From NCBI GenBank assembly GCA_013399115.1, contig VXAA01003383.1, positions 215 through 64,214 on the forward strand: a stretch of DNA of 64,000 nucleotides. The letters are read 5' to 3'. The notes beneath the pieces are model-generated. The model was given only the letters and a program-made list of their open reading frames with translations, was not told the DNA's origin and made no database searches. This DNA is from Anseranas semipalmata (taxonomy: Eukaryota; Chordata; Aves; Anseriformes; Anseranatidae). The first letter of the stretch is position 1, and each line of letters opens with the position of its first letter. The position numbers were made by a program, and so were the translations under genes. Below are positions 38,686 to 50,300 of this stretch, piece by piece.

Positions 38686-40770
38686 TCCACTTGCTTAAAT
38701 AAGCACAGCAGAGCTGTTTTTTATCACGCTCCTGCTCCTGCATTTTTCCAACCCAATTAGGCCATTACCAGGGCTAAATGAGGCATGGAGCCTCCAAAAG
38801 TCACACCGTCGTCCCGGAGATGAAGCGTGTATAGCTGCAGAGTTGGCAGGCAGGTGAGGTGGCTGGGGCTCGCTGGAGTGTGACCCTGGCTGTTTTTGTG
38901 TTCCAGAAAGATCACCTTCAGAATGAGGCGGGGAGGGGGGAAGTCAATTTAAAATATTGCTTAAAAAGAGCACTGTGCTATCTAGGGGTTGCCATGTTGT
39001 GGTCAAATGATGCGGTTGTGTTTGTTAGGGATGCACAGAGGAAGTAGGTGTTGCAGTGCACTCAAGTTCAGATGGAGGACATCCTCTGGCACCATGAAGG
39101 GGGTGTTCACTTTCCTCTCTCTGATGATCCTGGTTACCTCAGGCCTATGTAGTTTCTTTGGGCCAAGGTATTCAAGGGCCAGTCCTTTGGCAGGGGTGCC
39201 AGCTCACAGTTCATTGTCCACAGTCTCTTCTGATTTCTGAACAGCGTTGCAGAAAGGGCTGTGAAGACCACGAAAGCCGTCATGTATCTTCCAGGGGTTC
39301 TAACATTAGTTTTCTCCTCACTGGTCAAGAGCCCCATGCCTGCCACAGTCTGCCCACAGGCCTGTAGTGCTCCCGGGCAATCCCACGGTGTGGGGATACG
39401 ACTGGTACTCCAGCAGCCAGGCCCCAGCTGACAACCTTCAGGTCCTTCATACTGTGCCAGCTTGTGCAGTAAAGCAGGGCATTCTTCAGCTCTTTCCATG
39501 ACACAAAAGACTATATTTGTTTCTGTTCCCAAGCTGCTGTGATTTTTTGTGCTGGATATGGAAATGATGTAGAGGAGAGGGTTATCTGTCCTGCCTTGCA
39601 GCTCTGATAATTCTTGCCAATCTTTCTTCAGTTATGAACTGGAAAAGCTTATGTGTCTAACACAAGGGGAAAAAGGGTTCCATTTGGAAAGACAAAGAAT
39701 GCAAAGCCTAGCAATTAGATTCATCAAAGACAAGCTTGGGATCCCCTGCTTTATTTCAGAGGGGAACTCTGACAGAAAGGATGATGATTTTCTGTCCTCT
39801 ACTGTTTTAAGCATGTAAGTTTTTGTGTGCTGAAAGAAAATTAACACTTGCACTTTTATGCATTCCATTTTTGTACAATGAAGAGTGGATGAAGTCCTTT
39901 GCTCAGAATGCAGATTATTTTAGAAGTTGAATAATTTTCCTTGTCCACAGCTTCACCTCAGTTTTGCTGCCTTCACTCATATTGAGCAATAACTTAGTTA
40001 CCAGCTAAATCATATGAAACTTCTTGCAGAATATGGTAGTAGAGTCAGATGCGATACAGAGTTCGCCAGCTGAAAAAAGCTCAAAGTGAGGAAGGTATAC
40101 TTCCTAGCCTCTTTTGGTTTGATAGCATGATAATAGATCTGTTGAGATAAATGTAGTCAAAAGAATCCAACACTTAAGCATTATTGGATATGTTCTTCTG
40201 GATCTAGCTGCGAAGGTTTGAGATGTTACTCCCACATCAGCATGTTCTTCACCTCTACAGACTTCACAGCAAGAACCGTGCTCCTAATCTGCTTCAGTCC
40301 GAAATCTAGCCCATTTAGTTAATTTCACCTTCACAGCAGTTTGAGCTAAGATGCCAGAACCTGCAGAAAAAAGCTGAGGTGAAGGCTCATGGTCTATCAC
40401 AATGACTCTTTGGAGCTCCTGATGACCTCTAATAGTGGAGCAATAAAAAATCACAGGTGAGACTGTGATATCTTTGGTAATTGTGTCATCCAGGGAGAGT
40501 GATACAGAATTTCCAGTAGGGGAATATCACACAGGGATAAATATTTTGTTCACAAGAATGTGTGTCCCTCAGTTGTGGAGAGAAATGAGCTTGAATAAAT
40601 TTAAAATGTTGATTATTTTATTCCTGGGCTGACTTTTAGGGTTGATTTGCACAAAACAGCTTAGGACATTAACCAACTATTAACTAGTGGAGCTAAAAAT
40701 GTTTCTTGAGACACTAATGCTATAATTGTCTAGCACAGCATTGCTGAAGCATATATCGCTGGGTACTGCA
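38686..40770. other. CASR: Probable CASR intron 1, middle part
   Basis: No exon is recognised. Positions 38.76-39.55 kb are less AT-rich than the surroundings and include the uncharacterised - strand open frame listed separately. The remainder is AT-rich with no repeat I can name. Confidence 0.45.
39134..39499 (-). other. Uncharacterised 121-codon open frame, possibly not a gene
   Basis: On the - strand an ATG at 39499 opens a frame of 121 codons ending at 39134. The translation begins MERAEECPALLHKLAQYEGP, is not low-complexity, and contains six Cys and a short hydrophobic block near MTAFVVFTALSATLF. Base composition here is closer to coding DNA than in its surroundings. I recognise no domain or family, no good splice sites frame it, and no poly(A) or target-site duplication marks it as a retrocopy. 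It could be chance, a decayed exon, or a remnant of an unknown retroelement. Confidence 0.15.
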
Positions 40771-40836
40771 GGATCTCGTACCAAAGAGATCTCATACCAA
40801 ATGATGTATGAGGTCTCATACCAAATGGTATGAGAT
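40771..40836. repeat. Cluster of palindromic short repeats (TCTCATACCAAATG type)
   Basis: Three related segments occur at 40774 (TCTCGTACCAAAG), 40790 (TCTCATACCAAATGATGTAT) and 40814 (TCTCATACCAAATGGTATGA). The third is a near-perfect palindrome: 10-bp arms TCTCATACCA and TGGTATGAGA around a 2-nt AA centre (40814-40835). The second is an imperfect version 24 bp upstream. This is directly visible structure; its function is unknown. Confidence 0.9.
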
Positions 40837-43695
40837 GCTTTGAATGCTGCTTTGAATACAGATGGCAATTTCTATCATTCTCATAAGTTACAGGGCAGAA
40901 AGCATGTATCTGCAGGGTACAAAATGAATTCTGTAAAGAATCTATGTGGGATTATTGAAAAAATACTTGAATTAGTCCTCCTCATCTTCTACAAATAATC
41001 ATGGAAAGTTTCCTTCATATAAAATTTCTAAATAGTAAGGTGCATCCTTGCAAAGGGCAGGTGGAGCAATAGGAGATGGGTGTTTGCACATTGCTGCTTT
41101 GGATTTGATACTGCCAATACTGGCTGCGTATCGTGGGTCTGTGTTATCTCATTAACATCTTTAGCAGGGAAGTGCAGCTTCACAGGCCTAGCCAGCATTT
41201 CTTAGGTGAATAATATAGCCATAGAAGATAAACAGGTCCTTGCATATCACATTGATCTTCCAGTGCATTGCACATGAAAATAAGGGTCATTGGCCTTATT
41301 CAGGGATCTGTGTATAGTGCACAGTATTGTATTCCACCCTGTGCTACTGCTGCCATGAGACATGCTAGCACAAGCTAGCTCTGCAGGGACAAGTCAGCAA
41401 AACCTGCTGTTTTCTCCCTGTAGGACTAGGGCAGGACATATGCCTGTCAGTGCCAGTTACTTACCTTCCCTCATGCCAGTATTTCTACTTTTGATTTTCT
41501 TCTTTGCCTTCCACTGGCCTATGTTTCTTGAATTTCATAGGTGCAGCAGAACTTCTGTCCTTGTTAGAGTCCAGCATTTCTCATGAGCTTACTAAGATTC
41601 TCTGTATATTGAACTTACTTTCCTTTTCTGGGGGCCTTCCAGGTCCCTATTCACCCCTTCCTCCTTTAACAGGAAGAGGTTACACATAGTATGCAGGCAA
41701 AAGAAATACAAAAAATGGGAAAGAGTTTTTGGCTATTAGAATGAAAAAGAGAAGAAAGCGGGAGAAGGAATAATTATTTAGTTTAGAAAATCATAAAGAA
41801 GAGAAAGTAGGCAATGGGGAAAAAAATGGAGGAAAAAAAAATAAAAAGACATCCTGGGACAGTAGAGAACTAGAAATGTAAAAGAAAATGTAGGGGGAAA
41901 AAAAAAAAGACCACAAAAAATCTAAAAGGATTTATTAATAAATCATGCTGGACAATGAAAAAATAAACCATCCAACAAAAATAAAGTGTTTATTTGTTTT
42001 TAATAAGAGTATAAATGAGAATGGAGCAGCCAACCAGGGGCTACTTTAGCTTCTGATTCAGCAAACCGCTAAAGTACATGGTAAGCTTTTAAAATCTACT
42101 AAATTTCATTAAAGTCAATCTCAGTAAGGTTGAGCGCATACTTAAGTGTTTTTTCTGAATTGGATTTATGTTGAAATTGGCTCAGAATTACAGTTGTCCT
42201 CATTATTTAGTTCACTGAGGATTCTGCAGGGAAAAAAAAAATGGGATCAAATAGTGTTTTGCTTCAGACTTAGAGATTTTTTTAAAAATCGAGTAAAATT
42301 AAAGGAAATTACTAGGCAAAATATGTTTCTCCCTTGCAAGAAATTTGACAAAGTTGAATTGGGAGAAATGTTCAGTTCTCAAATCTGATTTATTTTTTTT
42401 TCTAGAGAAAAGTCTGAATCAACCTTGATTCAGATGATATTCAGTTTGACACCGTATTTGACATTTGTCAGTTTCACATGGAGGAAGCATAGTTGCAACA
42501 AATTTCTGAAATAATTTCTGGTCCCTCTTACAAGTTGGGAAGACAAGCCCCAGACAAAGAAAGTGGCATAAGGCTACCCAGCCAGGAGAAAGAAGCAGGT
42601 ATCATGTCACAGACCCTTCCTCATGCCACCACTGGGAAAACACCACTTTTAACAAAACCATACCAAGTTGTTATCAGAAATCTGTTATCCTGCTTTATTT
42701 AAAAGCTGCACTTCACAGACAGATTGACATTTCTAGTGGCTTGCAGCTAACATCAATGTATCACAGAAAGTTTTGGAAAGAATTTTGCTGATACAACCCA
42801 GATTCTTCTCAGATTTATTTACATGATCCAAGCTTATTTGCTCCTGCTATTTTTTAAAAGAATGACCAAAAGCTGGTTGATTAACTCAGAAAAATACAGA
42901 AAGATACTTATGTTTTTCTTTATTCTAGTGTTTTTATTCTGTTATTTCATGTTCTCTGACATTTCAGCTTGCTAACCAGAATATCTTACACAGTCCAGTC
43001 AGAAAGTGTGAGATCTCTTTGGAATGACACTGCACTATATTGTGTAATTTTAACTACATACAGACAACTACTTTGTCATCTCCTCCACCACTCTCCAGTT
43101 CTTTCCTGCCTTGTGACATAGCATAGAAAGGAAACTGTTTAACTGTTTTTTGTAGGAGAGGAAGAAGATAGACTAAGAGCTAGGAAAGATGGAGAAACTT
43201 CCAATTACCTATGTAGTGTTGTTCTGTAGGGCAGCTTAGCATTTTTTTTTCTGTGGGCAGTAAACACAACACACATTTACACTTCTGTATCTTTTAAGGA
43301 CAACCCCAGAAAAGCTATTAACCCTGCAAATTAGGAATTAAGAGCAATTCAGTTGGGTGACACTTGCTGGCAAAGCTTAGATGTAGGAGAAAATGCTTGC
43401 TTGAGATGCAGGAATGTATATATAATATGCAGGAATGTAAGGAACCCTGAAAGATTGAATGCCTGACTGTTTCACCTGCAGGCAGAAGTCTGAACTAATC
43501 AAACTTTGCAAAGAACATCCAGTGCCATCCCATGAGGATGTAGAGTGTCCACATTCTGCAGAGCAACCCTCAGGCTTGCTTTCTCCATCTGTTCAGGATG
43601 GTCTATTAGCCTCCAAAAAATATGGGGTGGGGTAACAGTGCTGTCACTGGAATGTACAGTCTTTAGCATGGTTGGTGGGATTATTTTTAGAAAAA
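40837..43695 (+). other. CASR: Probable CASR intron 1 segment, nothing recognised
   Basis: AT-rich sequence with A-rich patches at 41.70-42.00 kb. No exon, RNA gene or named transposon is supported. Confidence 0.45.
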
Positions 43696-43855
43696 GGAAA
43701 GGAAAGGAAAGGAAAGGAAAGGAAAGGAAAGGAAAGGAAAGGAAAGGAAAGGAAAGGAAAGGAAAGGAAAGGAAAGGAAAGGAAAGGAAAGGTAAGGAAA
43801 GGAAAGGAAAGGAAAGGAAAGGAAAGGAAAGGAAAGGAAAGGAAAGGAAAGGAAA
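43696..43855 (+). repeat. (GGAAA)32 microsatellite with one interruption
   Basis: Thirty-two GGAAA units are present, with one unit changed to GGTAA at 43791-43795. This is the third tract of this motif family in the window, with purines on the + strand like the 11.8 kb tract. The ORFs through it are artefacts. Confidence 0.99.
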
Positions 43856-43876
43856 AGTTAGAGAGATCAATATCAT

Positions 43877-43880
43877 TATA

Positions 43881-43911
<31 letters not shown>
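43877..43911. repeat. (TA)n microsatellite with GTGTG interruption
   Basis: TATATATAT, then GTGTG, then about ten further TA units begin 22 bp after the GGAAA tract. Confidence 0.93.
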
Positions 43912-46844
43912 CTTAGTAAAATATTTCACCTCCCATTTTATGGTAACTCTTGAGGGTCCCAATGTCCCCTGTAAATGAAGACAAAAATCATTCAAATTAC
44001 CTATGATCCTTAGACTGGTATTATATCTAAGTCATATTTTCACCCACTTTAAACAGCTTACAAAATGGTAAGTTTTTAAGAGGAGGCATAGGAAACAATC
44101 AAGTGAGTAAACCATGACAAGGTAAGAGAAGATTCAGAGTCTCAAACACAGAGAGGAAAAACAGGACGACTTTAAGATGTAGACCACATAAATGCCCTGG
44201 TACCTAAAATCTCTAAATCTGAAACTGCTTGAGGGCCCAATGCAGCTCCCAGCATAAATTAGGGTAGCCAATTGGAGGCCCTTGGAGTTGCTTCTCAGGC
44301 TAGCCTGCACCTTGCCTGTGTAGCAACAGCTCCAAAGACATACATCACCTTACACATAGATTTCCACCAGGCCCTTGCTGTTCAGAAACCACTTACAGAC
44401 CCATGTCTGCTAACATCTAATGGTGTTACCTGAGAGCATTGACTAAAAGCTAAAATATTTCTCTGAAGTATTTTCTATTACCACTTCTGTTTTTGCTTTT
44501 TTGCTTCCCACTATTAGCAAACACAGAATTATTTCTACAAAGGAATATCAGTTCCCAGGACCTAAATCACACTAATCAGGGATTTTGAACATGCTGCTGG
44601 TGGTATGCAAGTTATTTCAAAAGTGTTATGTGAATACCCAAATCAGGTGCAGTCCTGATGGAAAGGCGGTTGCTGTAAAGTCGTGCAGTCCCAACTGTAT
44701 TGCTTGGCATGGGATCATGCCCTCTTTATGAGCCAGTGAAGTGGCAAGGAGGGCAGAAGTCTCACAATCCCGCCACTAAATCCACACATGGTAAATGCTG
44801 CCTGAAGAGCTGAACAGGTATGGATTTTTACCTGGTTGTGCAGGAGCTGATGCTCTTTTCACTGCCATTGCTGCCACCAAATTTGTTTGAGACTCCTTGA
44901 AACAAAGTGTTCTGGTTAGACCTGACTGCCTTTTTCCATATCTGCATGTCCCCAAAGGCTCAGACATAAGTCTCTAACAGTTTATGCTTCCCTGTTCTCA
45001 AATTTAGCAGAATATCAGCAGTGATATCCTAGGCACATTTCTCCCACTGCCATTTAGAAGTACTGAACACAGATCAGAGTGTGACTCCACACCTTTTATT
45101 ATTATTTATTATTTGGATACATGAGTTTAGAGGTAAAGGAAAACTAGTGATATGACCGTTACATGAAAATAATGCTATAGATATTAAAACTCTATAAATT
45201 TATGCCTAGCAGATGGTAACCCACTGACAAACTTCACAACGCTGTGCAAATCAGATGTAGCAGAATTAAATGTTATACAATTGCACAGTTTACTATATAT
45301 ATTTTTATATTTAGTTTATCTTGGAGAATTGAGAAAGTTAGTCTAGGGCAAGTGCTTAGGTTTTTCATGGCCAATTTAAACAAGTTCTTAGGCCTACTTT
45401 CCTTCTGCAGGCTATTCCTCCCTGTGCTATGAACATGTGTTGTTTTTTTCATTTTTCATTTGACCTGGCCAGGTCCTGTTATTTACAAGCAAGCTTCAGC
45501 AGTTTCTTCAGTATCACGGCAGATTTGTATGAAATATTTTTGGCCTCCTTTTAGCTTCTCTAATGCCGAATGTGACTGTGATATATCTTTTTTAACATAC
45601 ATTTTCAGTAACATAATAGGATATTAGCATCTTGACTCCTGCCAACAAAATTCCATCCATACCAAATAACACTCCCCTAAGCTAATAGCAGGGCATGGAA
45701 ATACTGTCCTGGAGATCCTGTGCTGATAGTCTTGATGATTTTGTAAAGTCTCATTCTTAGTAAAACTTCTAGCACTCGTATTTTGTATTTGAAAAACCAA
45801 ATTGAAACCAAATGTGTGGGTAGTATTTTTAAAATGAAATCATTATTCTAGATCTGAATTTTGCTTTACACACCCCTTGTCTCTGAACTCTCCAATCTTT
45901 TCTGAGGCTGAGATTCCATTTCTGAATCATGTCACTTTACCAGACAAAAATCTCTCTCTTTTAATGGGAGGTAAGAATTGTTGCTTTTGACATTGGCAAT
46001 AAGTTTTTTATTTTCACCTGACACTTGCCTTCTTTAAAGACAGAACAGCTTAATTCCACCGAGTGAGTTCAAACACAGCTCTTCTATTGGAGCACAGTAG
46101 CAGTCTGGTTTTGATTGCATCTTTGATGTGCTCATTCCTCATTTTGACCAAACAGGTGCAAGAAGGCTGTGCTAATGCCTGCCCTGGTGACATATATGGA
46201 CAAGTTACTTTTTCTCATACTACCATTGTACCTTAGAATGGGAAGTCTTGTCTGTTCTCAGTACTGTGAAGTTTTGTGCCCCGTGTCCATCATCCATTTC
46301 TCCATGGAACGCCCTCCTTCAGCTGTCTTGAGCAATGAGATTGGACACAAACTTGACCACATGTACCCTCTCTGGTGTCTGTTCTACCTGAACCTCTTCC
46401 ACGTCTGTTGAGGGCAGGCATGTTGCTCAAGACTTCAACCTTACCATGATCTAATTGTCTGCCTTGCATTAATGAGAGAATTTCAAGGTACAGCAGAATA
46501 TCTGCTGAGGAGTTTCTTCCACTTTAGAAAATTACAGCTGTTCATTAGAGTAAAGCTTAATGAATCCCTATTTAAAAGCCACACACACACACACACACAC
46601 ACAGAGCATGTTGGTTCCTTGTTGGCAACCTTGCAGTACCCAGGTTGATCACATGCAGTTCAGCAAGTTCTACTTTTGTTCTGAATGGGAGGGAAAAACT
46701 TCTGAAAGATGAGAATTTCTTGTGAGGTTTCAAGGCCTTGTGGATATAAACAGGCTCAACTTTGATTTGTGTTCAGCTGATGATCTACCATAAGTTAACA
46801 ACGTCATGCTGTTCCAAAAAAGACAAGTGCCATGCTGAGATGTA
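43912..46844 (+). other. CASR: Probable CASR intron 1 segment, nothing recognised
   Basis: No exon or interspersed repeat is recognised apart from the CA microsatellite at 46.58 kb. Confidence 0.45.
46580..46603 (+). repeat. (CA)12 microsatellite
   Basis: Twelve uninterrupted CA dinucleotides in the presumed intron 1. Confidence 0.96.
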
Positions 46845-47395
46845 TAAACAGGGCTGTAAGACTGCAAGACACATGAAGTAATCCTACCACTCTGCTCAGC
46901 TCTGGTAAGGGCCCAACAAGAACACTGTGTTCATTTCTGGGCACTGGTCTGCACTAAATATGGAGACACACTGGAGAGAGTTCAGGGGAACGAAACAAGA
47001 ATAATCTGTGTTCAGAAAAGCATCATTTGTGGAAAAAAAAAAAATGAAATGAATACAGTTTGCTTGGTCTAAAATAAGGGGATATAATAAGGGAAGGGGA
47101 ATTCAAATTCCAAATAGGTGATTATGAGGGAGGCACTAATAAGTGAAAGACAGAAAAAGAAGATAGGCTTAAGCTGCAACAAAAAGCATTCAAGTTAGAT
47201 ATAAGGAAACATTTGCATTGGTAAAAGTAGAGGAAGCATTGGGATAGGTTGCCCTAGGAGTCTGACACGTCTCCTTCCTTGTAAGGCTTTAGACAACACG
47301 TGTTGGTACAAGTATTGCTGTGCCCATCCTGGGCTAAGGGACAGGCTGCATAACCCCTTGAGATCCTTTCCTACTCTGTTATTTTATGAACTTGA
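46845..47395 (+). mobile_element. Diverged CR1-type LINE 3' region
   Basis: The sense-strand order of landmarks matches CR1. There is a degraded 'ctctgctcagctctggta...' block near 46892-46910, then TGTGTTCATTTCTGGGCACT near 46926-46945, a GGAGAGAGTTCAGGGGAACG-like segment near 46973, the GGATAGGTTGCCCTAGGAGT block near 47242, and a degraded terminus around GAGATCCTTTCCTACTCTGT near 47360-47380. Many substitutions and no open frame mark it as an old, inactive copy. It is the only interspersed repeat I recognise with confidence in the presumed intron 1. Confidence 0.8.
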
Positions 47396-50300
47396 GCAGC
47401 TGCTGTTTAAAGTTGTGGTTTGTTCCTGGTTGATTAAGGAGTAATACATTCTATGAATGTGCCATTCATCTTCTTTTCACACAAAGAACAAATTGAACAT
47501 TTCTGACATTTCTGCATGACTTCTGACAACTAGATTCAACTAGCAAAACAATGCCAATTGCTGCAAACCTTTCAAATAACCACGCCTGTCCTAGAGTACC
47601 TTCTCTTCTCCTTCAGGTACTGTTTCTGTCATGACAATAGTCTCCCATTGTCTCCTCCTGTTCCCGGAGCTGCTTTAAGTTTCTCCACTGAAGTTTAGGT
47701 GAGATAGCTGCTACTTTACTTCCACTTTACTTCCAGAGTCCCAAATCAAAAGGTCTGACAAAACAGGAAAAGCAATTTTAGTATTTAAAGAATACTTTAA
47801 AGGTGTGTGTGTGTGTGGGGGGGGGNTGTGGGCTGGGGTATAAAAACAGAACTCTGTCCAAAAACATTGAAATGAAAATACTTTTAAAAATATTTTTCTT
47901 ACAAAAGAAATCTCATGGAATTATGTTGGTTCAATATATGTACAGGAGAAAAAGGTTTCTGCATTGAAGAACATATAATCAAAGTATTTACATGATAATA
48001 CTAAATAATGTTTTAAATGTAAAACTATTTGCAAAGGAAAGAAAATAGTAACAAAGACTCTTTCTAAATTTAGTTGCTTGTTAATTTAATCTTTTTAATT
48101 TATTAGCTGAAAACTGCAGGAGCACTGTAATTTTTTCTATTAGTGATACAATTTCCACCTGTATTTTGCTAAGTTTTTATGTCTTCAGGCATGCATTAGC
48201 AGGTAACTCAATCTTTGGCTGTGTAACACTCTCCCTTAATAAGGAAGAGGCCCATAATCTTAATCCAATTATAGAAAAGAAAACTGAAGGAAGATTTGCT
48301 GCGACAAAAGATGATACTAGAGGATATTAGCTCTTTGTACTGGCAGCAAGCAAACAGCTGCTCATCATAAAATCAGTATCTTCAATTTTTTTCAACCTCA
48401 GGCAGAGAGAGCACTTGAAAGTAGCTGGAAGACTTGTGTCATATTAAATGAGTTGAAGATACCTGATGTCCCAGCTATAGGAGGTATTTAGTTATGGACG
48501 GTCATAAATTTTGACACTGTGAGATTTACAAGGAGCTGGGCATACACTTTGTTGTTGTTATTGTTGTTTTTCTGGATATCTTACAGGGCATCTGCATCTT
48601 TTTTGCCAGTGCATCTTGGTACATCTGTGCCTCAGTTTGCTGCCAGAGGGATGTGATTTATGCATACACAGCCTATCACAGACAGAACCTGTGATATTAT
48701 TTAAGTTCTGTGCCCCGTTCCTGAGAATAGCTAGTTCCAAATTATTCAGGGGGATGTCAAGTATTATCCTATACCATGAATGAGTAACTTGTTCTCATTG
48801 TCTAATTCCTTGTCATGCTCTTGAATGACATCTTGGAGTACCGAGTTCTGCAAATACTGTTTTAAAGTGAACCCTTTTTTATCAGTTTAGATCTGTTACC
48901 TTTCAAATTCGTCTGCTGCAAGGAAAGAGAAAGAATATGAATTCACCTTTCCTTCATTTAATACCTCAGGCATGTATTGTCAGGTGGCAAACAGAGGTTC
49001 CTAAATATTTAGTAGCATCAGCTCAAACCCCTCCACAGCAAACTAAGTTATACTGTCTGTTTGTTCATGATGAAAACTGTTTCCTTTTTCATAAGCAAAG
49101 AATCCCAAAGGTAAAAGAAAGCCATATTAAAGGGAAAATGGAAAACAGAAAACTGGGAAAAACAGAGTAATAAATCAGCACGACGTGGTCTTGAGCTCAC
49201 CGTCTTCCCACAGCAGATGGGGAAGTCATTGATCCTGTCCCACCTTGGCTGAGTCCTACGCACAGTATCCCCTGAAGCAGCATGCAGACCCCCAGCTCTC
49301 TGCCAGCTGAAAGGGAGGAAGAGGAAGGGATGCCCTAGGCTAACTAGTCAGACCATCCCATCTCCTTGCAACCGCCTTAAGAAATTATTGCTCCCTGCTT
49401 CAAGCACCTTGCCTCTAAGTACTGTGTCTGTACAGCCTCACTGGTGCTGGCCCTCACCTCAGTATCGTATATCAGCTTTTTTTCCTTCCTTCCTTTTTTT
49501 TTTTTTTTTAACTCTGGAAGAAATGAAAATTCAGATGATTCTTCCTCCTGTTTCCCTTTCCCAGGACTCATCCTTGTTCTCCTGGAAAGCTACATTGTTA
49601 TCTGGGATGACTCCTCAGCTTCCTCAGCCCTGGAGTGATGCCCCAGCCTGCCCTTAGTCTGGGTACAGCATGTTTTGTCCATTCCTTACTAAAAGCAACG
49701 AGTGGTATTTTATTCATACTAGCCTCAAAACTGGTGGTATTTAAACAAGAGTGCTCAACACTAGCATGACTGCTGTGCCAGTAATGCCGGCATTTCTGGT
49801 CCTACTCACTGTCTAACAGATGCTGGCAGAGTGCTCCCTACAGAAAGTGGCCTCTCACCAAAGCTCCAGCTTGTTCCTCTTTCCTTTGCCCGTAAGTGTC
49901 AGCCAGGAGCTCTTGCTTATTAACTTAGGCTCCACGTACCACCCATAATTTCAGATCTTTTCTGTTCCTCCCTTTCCTTCATGTCCTTTCTCAATTTAAA
50001 TAGTGCCAGATTTTCTAACCATGAAATCTCTCCTGGACACACATCTTCTTCACTGGCTTTCAGAGCTGCTTTCATATGTGCTATATTCTACATTGGGACA
50101 GGGGTATCTGAACCAATACTATCTGCAAGCATATTTAAATTGACTTCAATAATACTGTTGTGTTACTTCCCAATTTTTAATCTCTCTGTGCTATCAGAAG
50201 AGCATTTTACATACTTTTTGGCTGCTATTTCTTCCAGAACAGAATTACAGAATTTCATATTGAACTGTCCAGAAGAGATCCCAATTTGGGCCTGTTGCAA

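Noticed and set aside
38021..38760. Long ORFs on both strands through the CTTTC tract
   Set aside because: Microsatellite artefacts of the same kind.
43499..43953. ORFs of about 93-125 codons through the GGAAA tract
   Set aside because: Repeat translation with non-coding flanks.
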